A stretch of DNA of 36,365 bases from Polyangiaceae bacterium (GTDB lineage Bacteria; Myxococcota_A; Polyangia; Polyangiales; Polyangiaceae): contig JAICQL010000061.1 in the NCBI GenBank assembly GCA_025937895.1, positions 1-36,365 on the forward strand, given 5' to 3'. A model generated the notes under the pieces. The model ran no database searches. It was not told the origin of the DNA and saw only the letters and a program-made list of their open reading frames with translations. Each line of letters starts with the position of its first letter. Within the stretch, counting starts at the first letter, position 1. The translations under genes were made by a program, and so were the position numbers. Positions 7,706-15,668 of this stretch are shown here, piece after piece.

Positions 7706-8509
7706 TCAGGCTCCAGTGCCGCGCACGATGTAGAGGAACAGCACCAGCATCACGCAGGCCGCGCCCGCCACGGTGCCGTATGCGGTGCGCCGCCCGTGCC
7801 AGCCCAGGATGGCGCGCAGCAGCAACACCGCGGCGATCAGCACCCACGTGCCGTACGCCAGGATGACCTGCAGCAGCTGAGCCTGGCTCAGGTGCAGGTC
7901 AGAGAGGAAAGCAGCGCCGCTGATGGCGCCCAGGGTCTGCAGCGGAAAGCCAGCGAGCAGCAGGCGGTGCTCCGTGCTGTCCAGCGCGTCCAGCGCCGGC
8001 AGGCGCGAAGGCATCCGCTTCATCTTCAACCGCCGCTCTTGCACGATGTAGAAGGCGCCTGCGGCGCCCGCGAGCAGAAACAGGCCGAGCCCCATCAAAT
8101 TGGAGGCGATGTGCACCGCCAGCAGGCCACGCGGCACATCCGCCGTAACGGGCCCGGAGCCCACGAACTGCCCGCCCACCACGAAGGCCAGCGCGATCGG
8201 GACCACGGCGATGCCCATCGCGTCCACCCGCCAGCGGCGGCGGATCACGATGTAGGCAAACACCGTCAAGAGCGCGCTCAGGTTCAGCGCGAAGGGCAGA
8301 GACTCGACCGGACAGGTGTCGGTGGCGAAGCTGGCCAGGCCGATCTGCACCGAGTGCAGCAGCGCCCCCACCAGCAGCACGCGCGATGCCCAGCGGTTGC
8401 CCTCGGGGCTATATTCTCGCCGGGCCAGGTCCACGAAATACAAGGTCGCGGCGGTCGAGTAGGCGACCAGGCTGAAATACAGCGCGGCGGACGCGAGTTG
8501 CTCGTACAT
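7706..8509 (-). CDS. HemX/CcsA-like integral membrane protein
   Basis: 267 residues with about eight hydrophobic segments (for example SAALYFSLVAYSTAATLYFV, GLLAVHIASNLMGLGLFLLAG, GTVAGAACVMLVLFLYIV). It belongs with the CcsA/HemX cytochrome c assembly superfamily: conserved His in LLHSVQIG, in LAVHIASNL and in TEHRLLLAGFP, but no tryptophan-rich WWD loop. Such proteins beside hemA are known as HemX, implicated in controlling GluTR level in Bacillus, while CcsA homologues handle heme export for cytochrome c. Its position directly upstream of hemA supports the HemX-type role. The ATG at 8509 has no clear Shine-Dalgarno. A heme-handling role is family inference; no catalytic motif is visible. 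Confidence 0.8.
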   Translation of the reverse strand: MYEQLASAALYFSLVAYSTAATLYFVDLARREYSPEGNRWASRVLLVGALLHSVQIGLASFATDTCPVESLPFALNLSALLTVFAYIVIRRRWRVDAMGIAVVPIALAFVVGGQFVGSGPVTADVPRGLLAVHIASNLMGLGLFLLAGAAGAFYIVQERRLKMKRMPSRLPALDALDSTEHRLLLAGFPLQTLGAISGAAFLSDLHLSQAQLLQVILAYGTWVLIAAVLLLRAILGWHGRRTAYGTVAGAACVMLVLFLYIVRGTGA

Positions 8510-8628
8510 GATGGGCGCGGTGCGAGACGGGGAGGTGGGCCTGAGAGCCCGGCGAGCAGGGAAACGAGAGTGGGGACGCTCGGATCCCGCACGGCGTTGA
8601 TAACTCTATCCTCCTTTGAGTCCAGGGG

Positions 8629-10449
8629 CTAATCGCGCGAAAGCTCACGTTCCAGCTCTGCTCGCACCTCCGGCACCGTCAGGGGGTCGCGGGCGGCCAA
8701 TTGCACCAATCGGCGCCCCGGGGCTGCTCCGATGCGCAGCAAGGTTCGCCCCACGGACTGCACGGCGGCGACCAGCTCGGGGCCGTCGGCGCTGGTACGC
8801 CACACGGAAAAGAACACTCGCAGCGCATCGTATTCGCTCTCGCTGGCCAGCACCTCCAGCGCGCGAGCCACGCGCTCCACTGCCGCCGCCGTGTGGCCGA
8901 GCTGGTTGAGCTGCGCGGCCAGGAGCGGCGCTGCCCGCTTCTCCTCCAGAGCGGCGAGCGCATCGGCCAGCGCTCCCAGTGGTGCGCGGGCCACCGGATC
9001 GTGCGCCGGCCCGGCGCGCTCCAGCGCCTGCAGCATGAAATCGACACCGTTGCGGCGGGTGGCCAGCAGATCCTCCGCCTCCGCCTGCAGGATGGGATCG
9101 GCGCTCTGGCGCGAGGCGAGGGCGATCAGCACGCGCGTGGCCTCCGGCTCGGGGCGCGCCGCCAGCTCACGCGACAGAAAGCGCTGCAGGTTGGCCAGAT
9201 CCGGCTCGGAGCGCGCCAGCACCCGCGCGAGCTGCTCCACCAGCTCCTCCGGCGCTACTTCTCGAGCGCTGGCGGGCGGCGCCGGGGGCCAGCCGCTGCC
9301 CGCGGCGAGAGCGCAGTGGCTCCATGGCTCGTTGCGGCGCTCGGGCGCGCCGCTGCTCTGCTCGCCGGGTGGCGCGCTCAGCTGCAGCTGCTCGAGCGGC
9401 CGTGCGCTGCCGGCGGCCAGCACCTGCAGCACACCGTTCGCCTCGCACAGCGCAAAGCTCTCCGGGCGCGCCGCAGCGCCGAGAATGGGCGAAGCGCTCG
9501 AGCGCACCCAGAGCAGGGTGCCGCGGCTGGACTCGAAGCTCAGCGCTGCTCGGCCCTGGACGACCAGATAGGACGTGGCGGGCTCGGCCTCGGCGGCGGG
9601 CGGCACCGCAAACAGCCGGCTCGTGTCCGCGCCCAGGTGCGGTGCGAGCGCTGCCGAGCCCAGCTCGACCTGTCCCGGCAGCGGGCGTGACGGCAACCCG
9701 CGGGAGTGCCCTGGCGGCGTCCCGGCCTCGTTGCTGCCGGTCAGGTGCAGCCAGGGCGGCCCCGCTAGCCACAGCTCGCTGCCGGACCACAGCGCGTGCT
9801 GCACGCCCGGCTCCACCCCGGCGCGCGCCAGCTCGGCGCCGCTGCCGAGGTCGATGGTGGAGACAAAGCGGCCGCCCCAGGGCACCAGCAGCAAGCTGGG
9901 CAGCAGCGCGGGGGTGCCCAGCTCGTTCGGCAGCTGCACCCGCAGGCGCTCGCGCCCGGCGCGGTCGATGACCAGCAGCCAGTGCCGGTCCGCCCGCTCG
10001 CTCTCCAGCGCCAGGGCGCTGAGCTGTCCGTCGTCTGCCAGCGCGTGCAGCCGCGCCCCCTGCCGCTGCACCGTCCACAGCGGCTCGCCGCTACGCGCAT
10101 CGAGCGCCTGCAACCAGCGGCCCTCACCGTACACCACCAGCTCGCGAGCGAGCAGCGGTGGCGCCGAGAGCTGCGAGGTGCGCCGCCAGAAAAACGGCAC
10201 CTTGCCCGGCTCGAGCACGCCACCCGCCAGCGCGTCGCTGCGCGACACCACCACTGCGCCCGGCGCGCCTGCAGTCAGCGGGCGCGGCAAGCGTGCCGCG
10301 AAGCTCTCCAGCGGCTCGAGCTTGCGAGCGCTGCCGGGGTCGAGCTGGAGCTCGTTGCGGGTGGCGCAGGCCCCGAGCGTGGCGAGCGCGCCCAGCGCGA
10401 GCCAGCGGCGAGCGCGCGGGCGCCGCGAGCCACCAGCAGCAGCGCGCAC
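8629..10449 (-). CDS. Lipoprotein with PQQ-like beta-propeller and C-terminal helical repeats
   Basis: 606 residues from the GTG at 10449, chosen because it starts 5 nt after the upstream stop and places a clean signal peptide: an Arg-rich n-region, then WLALGALATLGAC with lipobox LGAC and lipidated Cys28. The longer upstream frame overlaps the preceding gene in another frame. Residues about 60-380 show propeller-like repeats with quinoprotein-type turns (SGEPLWTVQRQG, SRGTLLWVRSSAS). Residues about 395-606 are Ala/Leu-rich helices resembling HEAT/ARM repeats (PILQAEAEDLLATRR, DPVARAPLGALADALAALEEK). No enzyme motif is visible, so a binding or scaffolding role in the periplasm is inferred. 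It is the last gene of the kinase/TPR/Cys-rich operon. Fold calls are by eye. Confidence 0.72.
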   Translation of the reverse strand: MRAAAGGSRRPRARRWLALGALATLGACATRNELQLDPGSARKLEPLESFAARLPRPLTAGAPGAVVVSRSDALAGGVLEPGKVPFFWRRTSQLSAPPLLARELVVYGEGRWLQALDARSGEPLWTVQRQGARLHALADDGQLSALALESERADRHWLLVIDRAGRERLRVQLPNELGTPALLPSLLLVPWGGRFVSTIDLGSGAELARAGVEPGVQHALWSGSELWLAGPPWLHLTGSNEAGTPPGHSRGLPSRPLPGQVELGSAALAPHLGADTSRLFAVPPAAEAEPATSYLVVQGRAALSFESSRGTLLWVRSSASPILGAAARPESFALCEANGVLQVLAAGSARPLEQLQLSAPPGEQSSGAPERRNEPWSHCALAAGSGWPPAPPASAREVAPEELVEQLARVLARSEPDLANLQRFLSRELAARPEPEATRVLIALASRQSADPILQAEAEDLLATRRNGVDFMLQALERAGPAHDPVARAPLGALADALAALEEKRAAPLLAAQLNQLGHTAAAVERVARALEVLASESEYDALRVFFSVWRTSADGPELVAAVQSVGRTLLRIGAAPGRRLVQLAARDPLTVPEVRAELERELSRD

Positions 10450-10454
10450 GCGGC

Positions 10455-11777
10455 CTACTGGCAGGGCTCTCCGCCGAGGGCGGCCGCGCAGTGATTCGCT
10501 GGATCCGTGAGCGCCTCGACGGCGTGATACGCGCGACACATCAAGGTATTGCCCGCCGGAGGCGGATCGAGCGCATAGCGCTGCAACCCTGGATCGGGGA
10601 GCGCGAACTTGTCGCGGCCCGAGCCGGGCAGCCCGGCGCGGCCACCCTGCACCGGCAGGCAAGCTTCCGTGCAGGCATCGAGCCCGCCGCCGGTGGTGCC
10701 GCTGGTCGGCCCAAACTGCCGCTCGAAGTCGTCGCCGCAGGCCCGCTGCAGGATGCGGCAGTACGACGTGCAATTCTCCGTTCCGCAATGGCCGTCACCC
10801 GTTGCACTGGCGTGCATGCAGTGCCCCGCTGGCTCCGCCATGGAGAAGTAGGCGTGATACCGCCGGCAGCGGATCGTATCCTGCTCTTGATCCCCGCGCT
10901 CTCCAGACTGCATCGTCTGCAGGCAGGTGTTCAGGCACTGCGTGGGGTCCTGGTACACGGCGTACTGCTCCGTGCAGGCAGACATCACGATCGCGCAATA
11001 CTTCTCGCACTCCAGACCCTTGTCCATGTTGCTTGGATCGGAGCACGGCGCGGTGTCAGAGTTCTCCCCCGCGGTGGGCCGGATCTGCGAGGCCTCGCAA
11101 TGCTTGGCAGCCTCTTCCGGGTAACGTGCAGCCAGCGCGACTTGGAGCAGTCGACACTGCACGGAATCCCCGGTCAGGTCGGGGCCGCTGGCGTCCAGAT
11201 CCTGCCGGTCATACAGGGCCTCACAGGCCACTTCACAATCGGCGGGGCCCTGATCGACGCTGGGCACGACGTCGCTGCAGAGCTGCCTGCGCAGCCTGCA
11301 CAGGGCCTGGCAGTTCGTACCGCATGCTCCGTTGCCGCCCGGGCCCACCAGCGGGCACTCGTTGCCCTCGATCCCTCCGCCGATCTTCTCGAGCCGGCAG
11401 CTCAGCGTGTTGGCCGTGCTGTTGAGCTCGTCAACCTCGGGCTCCATCAACGCGCAGACCGCCAGGCAGGTCTCGCGGTCCTGGTATACCTGGTTGCTGC
11501 CGGTACAGCTGCTATCGAGGCTGTTGCAGTAGGTCCAGCAGTCGTTCATCCCCTGGCTGTACTGACGCTCTTCTATGATGCAGGCCGCCAGGGCAAGGCA
11601 CAGCCACCCCAGACAGCCAGCCACCCTCCAGCCGAGCTGCCTGCGACCAGCTCGGTCCTCCGCAGGGGCATGCTGCCTGGGGGCAAGCCGTCTGGGAGCA
11701 TACTGTCTGGGAGCACACTGTCTGGGAGCACACTGTCTGGGAGCACACTGCCCGGCCACACGAGTTCCCAGTTTCAT
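10455..11777 (-). CDS. Cys-rich lipoprotein with four tandem modules and N-terminal repeat extension
   Basis: 440 residues. The ATG at 11777 shares its A with the upstream TGA (TGATG), strong support for a coupled start. Residues 10-38 are a pentapeptide repeat (QCAPR three times, then QYAPR, RLAPR, QHAPA) from a 15-bp DNA repeat. A hydrophobic segment then ends in LALAAC, so Cys66 is the likely lipidation site. The mature part has four modules beginning at Cys80, 156, 257 and 336. Each reads C-x3-C-x6-C, then C-x3-C, then a Cys usually followed by Arg, then a final Cys preceded by His in modules 2-4. There is no CxxCH heme motif, so disulphide-stabilised helical modules are more likely than hemes. 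Family not recognised. A GTG start just before the signal peptide is an alternative. Confidence 0.75.
   Translation of the reverse strand: MKLGTRVAGQCAPRQCAPRQCAPRQYAPRRLAPRQHAPAEDRAGRRQLGWRVAGCLGWLCLALAACIIEERQYSQGMNDCWTYCNSLDSSCTGSNQVYQDRETCLAVCALMEPEVDELNSTANTLSCRLEKIGGGIEGNECPLVGPGGNGACGTNCQALCRLRRQLCSDVVPSVDQGPADCEVACEALYDRQDLDASGPDLTGDSVQCRLLQVALAARYPEEAAKHCEASQIRPTAGENSDTAPCSDPSNMDKGLECEKYCAIVMSACTEQYAVYQDPTQCLNTCLQTMQSGERGDQEQDTIRCRRYHAYFSMAEPAGHCMHASATGDGHCGTENCTSYCRILQRACGDDFERQFGPTSGTTGGGLDACTEACLPVQGGRAGLPGSGRDKFALPDPGLQRYALDPPPAGNTLMCRAYHAVEALTDPANHCAAALGGEPCQ
11661..11750 (-). repeat. 15-bp tandem repeat, about six copies, coding
   Basis: Units of TCTGGGAGCACACTG begin at 11691 (one mismatch), 11706, 11721 and 11736, with two degenerate copies at 11676 and 11661. 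They encode the Cys-Ala-Pro-Arg-Gln type pentapeptide ahead of the signal peptide of the Cys-rich lipoprotein. Three units are identical, which indicates recent or ongoing expansion. Confidence 0.9.
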
Positions 11778-13018
11778 CAGAAGTTACCCGATACTGACAC
11801 GAAGCCGCCGCCCTGGTTCAGATTGCCGCCGAGCAGCAGGGGCGGCGCCTGCTGCGCGGTTGACTCCGAGCTGGAGCTGGCAGTGAAGAACAGGTACGCG
11901 CTGGTGAGCAACGCTGCAGCACCCACTGCGTACGAGATGTTGGCCACCAGGGCAGCGGTGCGAGCCGCTTCATTGTCATCGGCCGCGTCGCGCGTGTAGC
12001 AGCCCGACGGGCAATACGGTCTTGCCTCATCGTCCTTGCTGGACGCATGGAGACCGAAGATGACGCCCGCGCCGAGCGCTGCCACCCCGACCCCACCCAA
12101 CAAGTACACCGGTATCAGCTCCGGGCGCGGCGCAGAGCTCGGCTCCGCCACCCCCGTCATCACCGCTCCCTGCGGCGGCGTGTAGCCCGGGCCGCCCGGC
12201 GCTGCGGGGCTGGCAGCCGCCACCGGCTCCTCCGTCTGGGTCAGCGAGGGGATCTGCACGTTGCGCACGTCGGCGCTGCTCTTCACCTCGACGAGCTCGC
12301 TCCAGGTTTGATGCCCCGGTGCGCGCGCCGTGAGCTCATGGCGCCCGGCGTCCACCGGAAACGGCACGCCGTACAGCGCCGCCGAGATCACCCGGCCGTT
12401 GAGCAGCAGCTCGAGCCCGGGCACACGTGCGGCTTGCGGCACCACCAGCACCATCCGCGAGAGAGAGGCGCTGAGCCGGCGCGCGTTGTCCTCCGCCAGG
12501 CGAGCGCGCTCCTCCTGCCCCGTCTCCTTGGCGCGCGAGTGTGCTTCTCGAAAGAGAGCCCAGGCGCTCGCCAGGCGACCGATGCGTTCATAACACTCGC
12601 CCAGGTACAGCAGCACACCCACCCCCGTGTCGATCTCCTCGCTCTGCTCGAACTTCTTGCAGGCGGCCTCGAACTGCCCCTGCCTGCGGAGCGCGATGCC
12701 TTCGTCGAAGAGCGCCTCGGCCGCGGCCTTCTGCTGCGGATCCTGCGCGCTCGCGGGGGGCGCCCAGCTGCCGGCGAGCGCGACGCTGCTGGCGATCAGG
12801 AAACTGCTCGCGCGCGCAAACCGGGCAGCGAGGAAGCTGCCGCTGAAAACCCTGCCGCCGAAAACTCTGCCGCCGGGAGCCCTGCCGCTGCGAACCCTGC
12901 CGCTGCGAACCCTGCCGCCGGGAACACCGCCACACGGTAGCGCCGCGCCCGGCAGCCCCCGCCGCGCAAGCTCAGGCCCATACGAACGAAGCTCGATCCA
13001 GCGACGCGATCGCCTCAT
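11777..13018 (-). CDS. Secreted TPR/PEGA-type protein with two C-terminal membrane segments
   Basis: 413 residues from the ATG at 13018, 49 nt after the kinase stop; an in-frame ATG at 13150 would overlap the kinase by about 80 bp. Residues 31-60 are a Gly/Arg/Val pentapeptide repeat from a 15-bp DNA repeat. They precede a hydrophobic signal sequence (about 70-91) with probable cleavage after PPASA. Residues 97-165 are TPR-like (EALFDEGIALRRQGQFEAA, LLYLGECYERIGRLASA). Residues 188-258 form a PEGA-like beta domain (LELLLNGRV, VDAGRHELTARAPGH). Two hydrophobic helices (about 301-324, 355-380) flank a Cys-containing loop. This architecture is common downstream of Ser/Thr kinases in myxobacteria; its function is not established. 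It is in an operon with the kinase. Confidence 0.72.
   Translation of the reverse strand: MRRSRRWIELRSYGPELARRGLPGAALPCGGVPGGRVRSGRVRSGRAPGGRVFGGRVFSGSFLAARFARASSFLIASSVALAGSWAPPASAQDPQQKAAAEALFDEGIALRRQGQFEAACKKFEQSEEIDTGVGVLLYLGECYERIGRLASAWALFREAHSRAKETGQEERARLAEDNARRLSASLSRMVLVVPQAARVPGLELLLNGRVISAALYGVPFPVDAGRHELTARAPGHQTWSELVEVKSSADVRNVQIPSLTQTEEPVAAASPAAPGGPGYTPPQGAVMTGVAEPSSAPRPELIPVYLLGGVGVAALGAGVIFGLHASSKDDEARPYCPSGCYTRDAADDNEAARTAALVANISYAVGAAALLTSAYLFFTASSSSESTAQQAPPLLLGGNLNQGGGFVSVSGNF
12841..12930 (-). repeat. 15-bp tandem repeat, six copies, coding
   Basis: Six consecutive 15-bp units start at 12841, 12856, 12871, 12886, 12901 and 12916; the 12886 and 12901 units are identical. 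They encode GRV[RF][SG]-type pentapeptides N-terminal to the signal sequence of the TPR/PEGA protein. The unit sequence differs from the 15-bp repeat of the next gene. Confidence 0.9.
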
Positions 13019-13067
13019 CCGGCGTTTTCTACAACGATCGCCGTCTCGGGCGATAGTGGGCCCGTCG

Positions 13068-14897
13068 TTATTCTCGGCCGCCAAAGTCAGGTACCTCGGG
13101 TATGCTCCGAGATGACGTATCTGACCTTGGTTTGTCGCCCGCCTCGCCATCGCTGGCGCGCGGAGTGGTCCGGGGGGCCACGGTGCCGGCCCGCTCTGCC
13201 TCGCTGGCGCGCTGCGCGGAGCTGGGCTTGCCGGCTGCAGGCTGCGGCTGTGATTGCGGCTGCGGCTGTGATTGCGCCTGCGGCTGTGATTGCTGCGGCT
13301 GTGATTGCTGCGGCTGTGGGCGTGATTGTGGCTGCGACTGCGGCTGGAGCGACGGCTGCGGCGAGGTCACGGGCGACACCCTGGGCTCACTGCTCTTGAC
13401 CGCGGGCGAGGCCGCTCCGGATGAGCTTGCAGGCGAAACAGCACCCTTTTCCGCGCCAGCGGGCGCACCGGGTGGCACGGTACCGCCGAGCTCGAGCCCT
13501 GCTGCAGCTGCAGCACCGGCCTGGTCTGCGCTGGAAGGACCGGGCACTGCAGCGCCCGCCCCCATCTCCTCTGCGGGGAGCGACTCACCGCCGACCGCCT
13601 GCGCACCCTGCGCCACGGGCCGCGGGGAGGGAGAGTTTGCGAACTGACCCTCGGTGGGGATGACGGGAGGCGGGCTGGAGAGCTGCTCCGACACCCAGTA
13701 CGCACCCAGGCCGATCAGCGCCACGAGCAGAGCGAGCGGCAAGCCGTGCCGCTGCCACGTGCGGTGGCGGCCACGCTGGGTGTTGCCCCAGGCGCTGGGC
13801 ACGCCGTTGCTGCCGCGCACTGCCTGCGACCCTTGCGGCGGCGCCACGGTGCCGGACGGCGCTCGCTCGCTCACCAGCGGCCCGCGTGCGCTGGCGGCGA
13901 GGCTCGAGCGGCCGCTGACTCCGTGCAGCAGGGGAATGGGGATCTGGCGCGAGACCATCATCGACAGGCTGGGATCTCCGGGCAGCACCAGGCTGGCAAA
14001 GGGGCGCAATGCCTCCTGCAGCTCCGTGACGCTCTCGAAGCGCTCCGCGCGCTCCTGGCACAGGCAGCGCGCCACCACCGCTTCCACGCCGCCCAGCGCG
14101 GGATCACGCTCCACCAGGGAGCTGCGGCTGCCCGACAAGATCGAGCGCACCAGCTGCGGCACGCTCTCCCCCGTGAACGGCACCTGGCCCATGATCATCT
14201 CGTGCAAGATGACGCCCAGCGACCAGATGTCGGCGCGCCCGTCCACGTTGCGCGACGACTCGAGCTGCTCGGGCGACATGTATGCGGGCGAGCCCATCAG
14301 GGTCGCCGTATCCGTGAGCGAAAATTGCTGCGGGCCACTCGGGCCGCTGACCTTGGAGATCCCGAAGTCCAGCACCTTGATCATGCGCTCGCCGTGCGCG
14401 CCCTCGGCCACGAACAGGTTGGCTGGCTTCAGATCACGGTGCACGATACCGCGCTCGTGAGCCTCGGCCACGGCTTCACACGCCTGCATCAGGTAGCGCA
14501 CCGCCAGCGCGACGGGCACCGGCCCATTCTCGCGTAGCTCACGCGAGAGGTCGTGCCCCTCGAGGTGCTCCATGACGATGTAGGGGATGTTCTTCTCTTC
14601 GAGCGTGCCCACGTCGAGCACGCGCGCCACGTGCTGGTTCTTGATCTTGGCGGCCGAGCGCGCCTCCCGCCGGAAGCGCTCGGCTCCGTCGGCGTTGCGC
14701 GCGTATTCGGGGTACAAAAACTTGACCGCCACGAGCTGCTCCAGCTCGATGTGCCAGGCGCGCACGACCATCCCCATGGCGCCCGCACCCACGACGTCCT
14801 CCATCCGATATTTGCCCGCGAGCACGTCGCCCGGCATCAGCGGCGGCTGACGCTGGTCGTTGGGGTCATGCAGGGCGGGGTATCCCGGAGAAGTCAC
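13068..14897 (-). CDS. Transmembrane Ser/Thr protein kinase (Hanks type)
   Basis: 609 residues from the GTG at 14897 (GAGAG about 7 nt upstream); an ATG at 14837 is an alternative, still before the kinase domain. The catalytic domain covers about residues 30-300: glycine loop VGAGAMGMV, Lys59 in VAVKF, HRDLKPAN at 153-160, DFG at 177-179, and activation-segment GSPAYMSPEQ at 202-211. All key residues are present, so it should be active. One membrane segment (about 386-406) follows, then an extracytoplasmic tail of about 200 residues rich in Pro, Ser and Gln (SQPQ repeats, 13240-13370) without a recognisable sensor domain. It probably phosphorylates cytoplasmic targets in response to an envelope cue and heads the operon of three exported proteins. 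Confidence 0.9.
   Translation of the reverse strand: MTSPGYPALHDPNDQRQPPLMPGDVLAGKYRMEDVVGAGAMGMVVRAWHIELEQLVAVKFLYPEYARNADGAERFRREARSAAKIKNQHVARVLDVGTLEEKNIPYIVMEHLEGHDLSRELRENGPVPVALAVRYLMQACEAVAEAHERGIVHRDLKPANLFVAEGAHGERMIKVLDFGISKVSGPSGPQQFSLTDTATLMGSPAYMSPEQLESSRNVDGRADIWSLGVILHEMIMGQVPFTGESVPQLVRSILSGSRSSLVERDPALGGVEAVVARCLCQERAERFESVTELQEALRPFASLVLPGDPSLSMMVSRQIPIPLLHGVSGRSSLAASARGPLVSERAPSGTVAPPQGSQAVRGSNGVPSAWGNTQRGRHRTWQRHGLPLALLVALIGLGAYWVSEQLSSPPPVIPTEGQFANSPSPRPVAQGAQAVGGESLPAEEMGAGAAVPGPSSADQAGAAAAAGLELGGTVPPGAPAGAEKGAVSPASSSGAASPAVKSSEPRVSPVTSPQPSLQPQSQPQSRPQPQQSQPQQSQPQAQSQPQPQSQPQPAAGKPSSAQRASEAERAGTVAPRTTPRASDGEAGDKPRSDTSSRSIPEVPDFGGRE
13236..13352 (-). repeat. Gln/Pro/Ser codon repeat tract in kinase tail
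   Basis: Imperfect repeats of TGCGGCTGTGAT and relatives encode SQPQ/PQPQ runs in the extracytoplasmic tail of the Ser/Thr kinase. Boundaries are approximate. Such tracts expand and contract in frame. Confidence 0.75.
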
Positions 14898-15668
14898 CAG
14901 TTGCTCTCGTTTCCATGCCGGAGGGCCTCGGCGGGCTCGCAGCAGACTAGTCGATAACCGACCGGTAAACCTACCATCCGCGTTGCCCGGCCAACAAGGT
15001 GCCGATGTGGGACGGGGCCGTTTCATCGTTTCTGTTTCTTCCTCGAGCGGCCCAGTTCTGGGCAGCTGTCATGCGAGAGGTCCTGCAGGGGGTAACCCGG
15101 GGGGCCATTCTGGAGACCAGCCCGGAGATGCGTCCGGAGCTGAGCCCGGAGAAGGGCCTGGTCGAGCTCGTGGTGAGGCGCGTTTTCGACCAGCCGCGCA
15201 CGTGGCCGGCTCTGCAGCAGATCGCCTCGAGGAGCCGCCCGGGGCGCCAGCGGAGCGAGAGGGTCCGCATGAGTCGGAGACGTCCGCCGGACCTCCAGGT
15301 CGCACGTTCTGGGCCGCGGCCCGGGCGTTTCGCCAGCCTGGGAAACCCGGCGGCCGTAGGCGAAAATTCGTTCGTGTTCGGCATGGCTCGGGCATGACGC
15401 GAGACAGCTGCCTGCCGTTGCGCTCGCTGCCAGGCGTGACCTCGGCCCGTGCTCGGCGCAGCCATTTGCAAGGCAGGTGTGTCTTCATCGTCGTGCACCT
15501 GGTGCAACGGGTTACGGCTACTCGGCGCAAGAATGTGTAGTCGCAGCGCCGATTCGGTTGCACGCGTTACGAGCCCCTGGTTAACGCCGCGTGCGCGATG
15601 GTCAGACTGCTGCGGATTGACCCGAAGGGCTGGCCTTGGGGGGCGCCGAGGTACTAGCGTCCGCGCCC
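14898..15668. other. Long divergent intergenic region with palindrome
   Basis: About 770 bp between the kinase start (minus) and the beta-mannosidase start (plus). Several open frames exist on both strands, but none has a ribosome site with recognisable protein content. It must hold both divergent promoters. A 13-bp palindrome TGCACCTGGTGCA lies at 15494-15506, and two related elements, GGTGCAACGGGTTACG (15501) and GGTTGCACGCGTTACG (15553), lie near the mannosidase side. No clear -35/-10 pair was found. Confidence 0.5.
15494..15506. promoter_or_regulatory. 13-bp palindrome, possible operator
   Basis: TGCACC-T-GGTGCA is a perfect dyad about 165 bp upstream of the beta-mannosidase start. A partly matching half site follows at about 15553. 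It could bind a sugar-responsive repressor; no regulator gene is adjacent, so this is only suggestive. Confidence 0.3.

Noticed and set aside
11661..11750. Regular 15-bp repeats considered as a CRISPR-like array
   Set aside because: The units are directly adjacent with no spacers, in frame within a gene, and no cas genes are near.
10158..11999. 613-codon open frame on the plus strand across the Cys-rich and propeller genes
   Set aside because: It is antisense to two genes with signal peptides and repeated modules, and has no recognisable domain and no ribosome site.
13019..13150. Upstream ATG at 13150 for the TPR/PEGA gene
   Set aside because: It would overlap the kinase coding region by about 80 bp; the ATG at 13018 after the kinase stop is simpler.
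14999..15397. 132-codon plus-strand frame in the long gap before the beta-mannosidase
   Set aside because: There is no ribosome site, no recognisable content, and overlapping frames of similar length exist on the other strand.
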